From contig CANXME010000213.1 in the NCBI GenBank assembly GCA_948144175.1, forward strand, positions 1,116,001 to 1,180,000: DNA of 64,000 bases. Reading direction: 5' to 3'. Below the pieces are notes generated by a model, which was not told where the DNA came from, searched no databases, and was given only the letters and a program-made list of their open reading frames with translations. Within the stretch, counting starts at the first letter, position 1; every line of letters starts with the position of its first letter. The position numbers and the translations under genes are program-made. Origin of the DNA: Closterium sp. NIES-65. Its lineage: Eukaryota; Streptophyta; Zygnematophyceae; Desmidiales; Closteriaceae. Below are positions 12,785 through 20,300 of this stretch, in pieces.

Positions 12785-13140
12785 TTTTGCTACTCTGCTC
12801 CCTGCTAGGAGTATTCTGCTGGAACCAGACCAGGCCAGACCATCCTATATGTAGGTCCTGTTGTTGTTCTAGTTCTAGTCATATATTTTATTGTTCTTTG
12901 CACGTCATGTCATGTCAACCTAAACATTAAGCGTTGGTTAAAAAAGATTGGTACAACTAACCGAGGGTACATAATGTAACGCTTTAATCTAAACATGAAA
13001 GGGTGAAAACAATGTGTACACTGAAGAGTAAGAGTACCTTTCCAGCTGACACTGATAAAAAAGACTGACATGGTTGACGCACCCTTACTGAAAGACCAAC
13101 TCCAGCTAACTGGTCTTACGAGTAAGAGTGCCCCAAATCC

Positions 13141-13154
13141 TATCCAGAGGCCTG
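13141..13154 (-). repeat. hAT right terminal inverted repeat
   Basis: Inverted copy of the left terminus, CAGGCCTCTGGATA when read on the minus strand. Confidence 0.9.
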
Positions 13155-13162
13155 CCCGCCAT
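13155..13162 (+). repeat. Target-site duplication, right copy (CCCGCCAT) of the hAT
   Basis: Identical to 9209-9216. Gypsy C coding sequence resumes directly after it with the chromodomain segment. Confidence 0.93.
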
Positions 13163-13386
13163 CCATGACTCGCCCTGCATCAGAGCCGATCATTGAACCC
13201 GAAAAAAATCTGAGCCATCGGATTCGCCACCCCACGGGAATCAGGAGGATTGAATTCCTCGTTCGCTGGAAGGACCGCACGCCAACTGAAGATAGCTGGG
13301 TGCCCCTGGCCAACATTAAAAACCACCCTGCCCTGCAAGTGTACCTGAGGAGCCGGGGATTCCGCGATATACATGCACTCGCGTAG
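13163..13386 (+). pseudogene. Gypsy C chromodomain segment
   Basis: Encodes the C-terminal tail of a chromovirus integrase ending ...FRDIHALA. It includes the chromodomain core (EFLVRWKDRTPTEDSW, then NHPALQVYLRSRGF). The same module ends the gypsy D polyprotein. Chromodomains of this class tether integrase to chromatin marks (family knowledge). It is separated from the rest of C pol by the hAT. Confidence 0.85.
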
Positions 13387-13418
13387 CGGAGGGGGCTTCT
13401 TGAGGGGGGGGGGGGTAG

Positions 13419-13693
13419 TGTAAGGAATTTTCTCGGCATTCCTTACGGAGCCCGACTACATCGCGTACAGCAACATCCGTTGTTCGCCCGTTACTGCTAA
13501 CAGGACATCGCCAACTTCGCGCGCACTGTTTTGCCAAACCTCGCACTGCTGGCCCGGCCGTGTCGGCCTACGCTTCGGGACTAGCCCGAGCCTCGCTGCC
13601 AGCATAGCACTAGCTAGCTTGCACGCACCGCGTTACCGTTTGCATGTTTCGCGTATAAATGTTCGCTCATGCCTTTGCTCACATCTTTGTACT
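13419..13693 (+). repeat. 3' LTR of gypsy C, first 275 bp
   Basis: Begins TGTAAGGAATTTTC after a G-rich polypurine tract (about 13402-13418). A TATA-like box TATAAAT lies at 13654-13660. The LTR is split by gypsy D and resumes at 26721, ending CCCGTAACA at 26773. Together about 328 bp, close to the 332-bp LTR of D. Confidence 0.88.
13689..13693 (+). repeat. Target-site duplication GTACT, left copy, of gypsy D
   Basis: GTACT directly before the D terminus at 13694. The identical pentamer is at 26716-26720. Confidence 0.92.
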
Positions 13694-14025
13694 TGTTACG
13701 AGTGCAATTGAGTGAACGAACGAGAATTGCACTATCGAAGCAAGAATACAATTGAGCGAAGGCATGAGCGAACATTATATAGCAAAACTATAGTGGTAAC
13801 GGTAATGGTCGCGCGACGAGCCTGGGACTGAGGTTGGGAAAGTGTCGAAGCGTAGGCCCGGAGCGCGGGTTACCAGCCGAGCCGTGAGGTCGGGATGCGA
13901 TGTGCGAAAAGGGCGGGATGATGAATGATGCGATGGTCGTGAGTGGTAACGGTGCTGACTGAGGTGCTACAGTGATGTACGCGTTGAGCAGGGACGCGAA
14001 GTAAGGAAAAGGGAATTTCCTTACA
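13694..14025 (-). repeat. 3' LTR of gypsy D
   Basis: 332 bp, TGTAAGGAAATTC...CTCGTAACA on the minus strand. A TATA-like box TATATAA lies at 13775-13781 (minus). It differs from the 5' LTR at about 3 sites. Confidence 0.92.
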
Positions 14026-14052
14026 CTACCCCCCCTCCTAAGGAGGTCCTCC

Positions 14053-17015
14053 TTATGAAAGCGCGTGGATGTCTCGGAAATTGCGGCTACGCAGGTAGTC
14101 GGTGACGACGGGGTGATTTTCAACTTTCTCCAGGGGAACCCAATTGTCCTCGGTGGGGGTACGATCTTTCCAGCGGATCAGAAACTCCACTTTTCGGGCT
14201 CCTCGAGGGTCGCGAACTCTGTGGCTCAGGATCTTGTCGGGGGTGATGACTGGTTCGGTTGGTGGTCGTGTCATGCTGGTGGGTCGATATCGTGGGAGTT
14301 GGCTGGTGGATGGCACGTAAGGGCGAAGTAAGCTGACGTGGAACGAGGGGCTGACGTACCAGTCAGCAGGGAGGAGGAGGTGCGCGGTGACTGGCGTAAC
14401 CATGTGACTGATTCGAAATGGCCCACAGTATCGAGGGCGGAGTTTTGGAGTGATGGGCAGGCGGAGGTTCTGAGTGTCGAGTAAAACGAGGTCGTCAGGC
14501 TGATAAGTAACGGGTCTGCGATGGCGATCGGCGTTGCGTTTAGCGATGATGTTTGATTTTTTTATTGCTTCTGCTGCCCTGGTCCGTGCTGCTTGCAGAA
14601 TCTCGGCGAACTGTTGTGCTCGTGGGACGGGGTTGTCGGGATTCGGTGTCATGGGCACTGTTGGGTCCTGTCCGTAATTCAAGTAAAATGGCGACTGTTG
14701 CGTCGTGGTTGATGGTGCGTTATTGTATGCGAACTCGATGAGTGGCAGCTGCTGTTCCCACGTATTCGGATCGTCGCATGTGGCTCGAATCAGCTGCTCC
14801 ATGGTCTGATTTGTCCGTTCCGTCTGTCCGTCGGTTTCGGGGTGATAGGATGAACTGAACTGTAAGCGTGTGCCGAACTGCTGCCACAGGTTCCGCCAGA
14901 AGTTGCTTGTAAATTTCGTGTCCCTGTCGCTGATGATCGATGCGGGTATCCCGTGCAGTCGAACGACGGTGGTGATGAAGAGTCGGGCGGTTTCCTCGGC
15001 TGTGATTGATTTCCTGCATGCTGCGAAATGAGCCATCTTCGTTAGTCGATCGACGACGACCAGGATCGCGTCATTCCCACTCGCCCCAGCTGGTAACCCC
15101 GTGACGAAATCCATCGTCACCTGCTGCCAAGCACGCTCTGGGGGCGGGATGGGTTGTAATTGTCCCGCCGGCCGCTTCCTACTTGACTTCATGAGCTGGC
15201 AAGTGGGGCACGATGCCACGTGTCGTTGCACATCGGTCAACATTTCTGGCCAGTAGTAGTACCGCTGCAGCTGCTGCCGTGTTTTTTCTACCCCGAAATG
15301 TCCCGAGGTAACTCCGTTGTGTGCTTCCTGTAACAGTAGTTCCCGTAGTAGCGTGTATCCTGGTACCCAGATGCGGTCGGTTCCAGCTTTTACGTAATAG
15401 ACTCCTTTTGTCGCTGCGAATTGCTGTGAGTTGCCTCCTGTAAAGAACGGGTCTGTTTGATATCCGTGGGTAAATAGGTCTGTCAGTAGCGGGCTGGTCT
15501 GGGCGAGTAGTATCGCGTGGATCTGGGTAGTGGGGCGGGTCAGTGCGTCGGCGATATTCGAGGCTCCTTTTTTGTATGTGACCGTATAGTGAAAATTCGA
15601 CTCGAGGAAATCGAGCCATCGAATCTGTCGTGGGTTGAGGTGGGGCTGTGCGCGGAGGTACTGTAGAGATCGATGGTCTGTCCGTACTGTCACGTCTGCG
15701 CCGGTCAAGTAGCAGCGCCACACTTTGAATGCGTGCACGATCGCGAGCATTTCGCGGTCGTGTATCGGGTAATTTCGCTCAGGCGGATGTAGTTTGCGTG
15801 ATTCGTAGGCGATGGGTTGGAGGCCGTCGCCGAAGTCCTGTAACAGTACAGCTCCGATGGCGATGTCACTTGCGTCGGTAACCACTTCGAAAGGGCGGTG
15901 GGGATCAGCGATGCGTAGAACGGGTGGTGAACAGAGAACGTTTTTCAGGGCAGAGAAGGCAGCATGCTCTTTCTCCCCCCACGTAAAAGCGACCCCCTTA
16001 CGCAGTAAATCAGTGAGTGGGGCTGTTAAACGTGCCATGTCGGGTACGAACCGTCGAACGTAATTAACAAAACCTAAAAAACTCTGCAGTTCCGTGATGT
16101 TCGTTGGGGGGCGCCACGCTTTTACCGTATCCAGCTTCTTTGGGTCAATCTCAACCCCAGCCTCCGAAGTGACGTGACCCAAAAACTCTAGCCTGTCCCG
16201 AAAAAACTCGCACTTGGAGCCCTTGGTGAGTAGCCGATATTCCTCCAAAACCTTAAAAACTGCTTCAAGATCCACTAAGTGCTGCTGCTTATCCCGGCTG
16301 TAAACTAGAATATCGTCCAGGTAAACTATCACGCATTTATCTAAAAGTGGTCTAAATGCCTCGTTCATGGTCATCTGAAATGTCGCAGGCGCGTTCGTCA
16401 GCCCGAATGGCATTACTGTATACTCGAATGACCCGTACCTAGTCCTAAATGTTGTTTTGGTGCAGTCCGATGGTTCGACCCGAATCTGATGGTAACCTCC
16501 CCGTAAATCTATTTTCGAAAAGACTCGTGCTGTTCGCAGTTGGTCGATCAGTTCGTCGGCGCGGGGGATGGGGTATCGCGATTTGACGGTTACCCTGTTA
16601 AGCGCTCGGTAGTCGATGCACATGCGGAACCCTCCGTCTTTTTTCGGTGTGAACAGTATCGGTGCGGCGAACGGTGACGAGCTCGGTCGGATAAACTGCT
16701 TTTCTAACAGGTAATCTAACTGCTTCCTTAACTCGTCGAGCTCGGGCTGTGTCAGTCGAAATTGCCGCTGTACAGTTGGCTGTGCCCCCGGTTCTAACTC
16801 GATCCTATGGTCGTGCGCCCGCTGAGGTGGCAGTCCCTGTGGTAAATCATCCGGAAATATCCCCGGGAACCGTTTCAGTAGTGCCTGTAGTTCGGTCGGT
16901 ACAGCTGCCAGCAGTTTCTCCAAATCACTCGGCTGCTCATCTTTTTCTACGAGTGCGATATCCACTGCGTACACGTCAGCTCCAGCAGCGACAGCCCGTT
17001 TCATCGTGATGGCGT
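14053..17015 (-). CDS. Gypsy D pol: reverse transcriptase, RNase H, integrase, chromodomain
   Basis: One long open frame on the minus strand. In order: RT (FRMCIDYRALN and YLDDILVYSRD, about 16.85-16.1 kb), RNase H (VVTDASDIAIGAVLLQDFG, about 15.9-15.6 kb), integrase H2C2 (HFGVEKTRQQLQRYY, CPTCQLM, near 15.3-15.2 kb) and integrase core (MDFVTGLP, DRDTKFTSNFW, HPETDGQTERTN, about 15.1-14.7 kb). The chromodomain ends at the stop (about 14.27-14.05 kb). It would act in the cytoplasmic particle and then in the nucleus during integration. The frame begins at the right in the LTR of E because E split D upstream of RT. RT-RH-IN order plus chromodomain identifies a chromovirus. Confidence 0.9.
17011..17015 (+). 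repeat. Target-site duplication GGCGT, left copy, of copia E
   Basis: GGCGT before the LTR terminus at 17016. The identical pentamer follows the other end at 24499-24503. Confidence 0.92.
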
Positions 17016-17151
17016 TGTGAAATGAGTAAGCAGGAATGAATGAACTATGAATGAAAGCAGTACAAATATGAAACCCTAACTTGGTTGTACCCCCTATGGG
17101 ATACCCCACTACAGCCTACACAGCAGTATAAGCTATAGATATGTTCTGACA
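17016..17151 (-). repeat. 3' LTR of copia E
   Basis: 136 bp, TGTCAGAACATATC...TTTCACA on the minus strand. One difference from the 5' LTR. Confidence 0.93.
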
Positions 17152-17358
17152 CACCCCCATAGGCAAAGTGGGGGAGAACAAGGGGTCACAAGACCAGTCA
17201 AGCAAGACAAAGCAAAGCTCAGGGTGGATCACAAAGTCACCACACAGTCCGAGCACAAGAGCAAGGCCAAAGGCCAGTTCACAAGCAAGAGTACAGACAT
17301 ATATATAAAGCTAGACAAGCAAGAGCAGGTATATATATATGTCACAGTACAAGTGAAG

Positions 17359-20300
17359 TCAAGAGGAGAGCAAGTGAGGCAAGACAGGCACAAGACCCAG
17401 CTGGGTGCAGAAGCGCTGATGGTCACAAGGCGCAAGTGCCTTGGTGAACACATCAGCAGTGTTGGCCTCAGAGGCCACGTACGCAAGTCGCAACTGACCA
17501 CGCTGCTGCAGCTCACGAGCAAGGAAGTAGCTGAGAGCAATGTGCTTCGTTCTGTGCTCTAAGCGCTGCTCTCGACACAAGGCCAGCATAGCCTTGTTGT
17601 CTACGTACAGCACTGGAGGAGAACGAGGCGGCTCTCCAAGGTCAGTCAGCAGGTAGGTGAGCCAGCGAAGCTCCTGTGCAGCCATGGCCCCGGCGTAGAT
17701 CTCAGCCTCACAACTGGAGCCGAGAACCGAAGACGAGCGAGTAGACCGCCACGAGACAGAGCCGGAACCAAGGCTGAAGGTGTAACCCTGTGACGACCGC
17801 TGCGTAGCCTGGTCGTCAGCCCAAGACGCGTCCGCGTGGCCGGTAAGGACCACTGGACCCCGCCCTCCAAGCACTAGCCCCATGCCTAACGTACTGCACA
17901 GGTAGCGCAATACCCTCTTCGCTGCAGCCATGTGCTCCGGTCTGTGTCTCCCAGGAGCAACATAGCGTGCAAGAATGCTCAGAGGGTATGCAAGGTCAGG
18001 TCGTGTGCAGGTCATCAGGTACATGAGGCAGCCAACAAGCTCTGCATACGGACCACTCGACTCTACGGACTCATCCGAAGGCAGAGCTGAGAGTGAGTGG
18101 CGAGTAGGCAGAGGAGTGGCCTGAGGCGAGGAGTACGTGAAGCCGAAGCGCTGAAGGACCTGCTGCACCATGTGTGAATGAGTCAAGGTAATGGTGCGGC
18201 GTGCTCTGTCCCGAGTGATCTGCAAGCCAAGGTAGCTGCGCAGTTCACCCAGGTCTGTGCACGTGTGTCTCTTCAGCAGCTCGGACTTCACGTAGGCGAG
18301 TCCAGCAGTGTCCGCTGTGGCAAAGACCAAGTCGTCGACGTACACGAGGATGTAGAACGGCGGCAGGGAAGTGTCGGTGCGAAGAAACAGCGACGGGTCA
18401 GCAGTAGAAGGAGCAAACCCAAAAGCCGCAAGCGTAGTCCTCAGTGTGTCGTGCCACTCACGCGGTGCCTGGCGGAGACCGTAGACTGGCCGTCGGAGGC
18501 TCCACTGGGTGCCAGGAGGGAAAGTCCCAGTGAAGCCAGGTGGACGGCGAAGCCAGATCTCCTCGTGCAGGCTACCCTGCAAGAACGCAGTGCTGAAGTC
18601 GAGAGAGTGAAGCTCGTAGTCGCGCTGAGCGGCTATGTGCAGCAGCACCCGAAGAGTAGTCATCTTCGGGGTGGGAGAGAAGGTCTGAAAGTAGTCAACT
18701 CCCTGCCGCTGACTGAAGCCACGAGCAACGTACCGTGCCTTGAAGACAGGTGGAGAGCCCGGCGGCCGCTTCACCCTGAAGATCCACATGCCACTGACGA
18801 TGTTCGCCCCAGGAGGGGGAACCGCGTCAACGTAGGTGCCTGTGGACTTCCAGGAAGCCATCTCTGCATCCATAGCTGCCTGCCACTGAGAGGAGTAGGG
18901 ACCCTCTACGGCCTCCGCGTAAGAACGCGGAGTCGGGATGTCTAGTGCATCCGGGTCTCCCTCAGGGGCAAGCAGTACAGACGCGAGATGAGGTGAAGCA
19001 GCCGCTAGACACTGTAACTCCTCCTGCCTGTCCTCTAGGACGTCTGTGCCAAGAGCACACTCACCCCCGACGGACGGAGGACAGACAGACGCAGACTCAG
19101 CAACAAGACTAGCAGCGTAGTCGAGACGACAGCGAGCAGCAAAGTCGACGAGCTCAGTGACTAGAGCAGACGCAGCAGTGGACTCAAAAGAGGGGTCACT
19201 GACGACAGTAGCAAGCAGACGCGTGACAGTGGGACTGGCAGCACGAAGAGAGTCCGACTCAGGGTCCGCAAGCGCAGGAAGAGAGGACTCAGGAGGAGAA
19301 GGCAAAGGGGCACGCAGAGGAGCAGTGGACGGACGTAAAGACATCCGGTGCGTGCCAGGGACAGGAGGAGGACGCTGACGCGAACTGCGACCACTAGCGC
19401 GAGCAGCACGAACAGGCGACGCGGGACGAGACGCAGGCTCACGACGCTCAGCAAGACCTCCAGTAGGACCAGTGTAAGGAGAGGGAGCAGGCAGCGGAGA
19501 GGAAGGCTCCAGTAGGGGCTGCGACTGGACAGGCGGTGGACCCTCTACTGGAGGAGAAAGACCAAGAACCTGCTGAAGGAGCGGAACGAAGTACGGCCGA
19601 GGCCGCGCGGCAGCTCCAGACTCAGCAGGGACAGCACCAGCACCCTCAGCGACAGCACCAGCGCCACCCACACCTCCAGCGGCAGGACCAACAGCAGTAG
19701 GCTCAGCACGAACGCCCTCAGCAGCTCCAGCTCCAGGAGGACCTGCAGGGCCAGCAGCTCCGGGACCGGCTGCACCCGCACCCTCGACGGTCGAAGAAGC
19801 TCCAGCTCCAGCTCCAGCAGCAGCACCTCCAGACTCAGCAGCACGCCTCCAGCGGCGAGCGAACCACTCGCGCAGCTCCTGTGGGGAGAGGGGCTCCCGG
19901 CGAGACGCAGCAGCAGGAGAAACCCCAGGCTCAGCAGCTCCAGACGCAGCACCCCCAGGCTCAGCAGCTCCCAGCTCAGCACCCCCAGGCTCAGCAGCTC
20001 CCGACCCAGCACCCCCAGACCCAGCACCTCCAGGCACAGCACCCCCCGGCTCAGCACCCCCAGGCTCCGCACCCTCCGCAGTAGCACCCTCAGGCCCAGC
20101 ACCCCCAGCAGTAGCACCCCCAGGCTCAGCACCCCCGCGCACAGCACCCCCAGAGTCAGCACCCCCAGGCTCAGCACCCGCAGCAGCACCAGAGTCACCA
20201 GTAACCTCGACCGGGTCAACGGCGTCTACCTGGGACACACCTGAGGGGGCAGGAACCTGAGGGGGGAGGGGGTCTACCGGGGGGGGAACCGGCACAAGGA

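Larger units (their letters stand above)
9217..13154 (+). mobile_element. hAT-superfamily DNA transposon inserted in gypsy C
   Basis: 3938 bp bounded by imperfect inverted termini: CAGGCCTCTCGATA at 9217-9230 and, inverted, CAGGCCTCTGGATA at 13141-13154. These are flanked by a perfect 8-bp duplication CCCGCCAT. The interior holds one spliced transposase gene on the plus strand (9849-12784) and AT-richer subterminal regions with repeated ACCCTTA motifs. It lies between the integrase and the chromodomain of gypsy C, whose alignment with gypsy D resumes cleanly on both sides. The perfect duplication and near-complete gene indicate a fairly recent insertion. One in-frame stop in the transposase suggests the copy is non-autonomous now. 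Confidence 0.95.
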
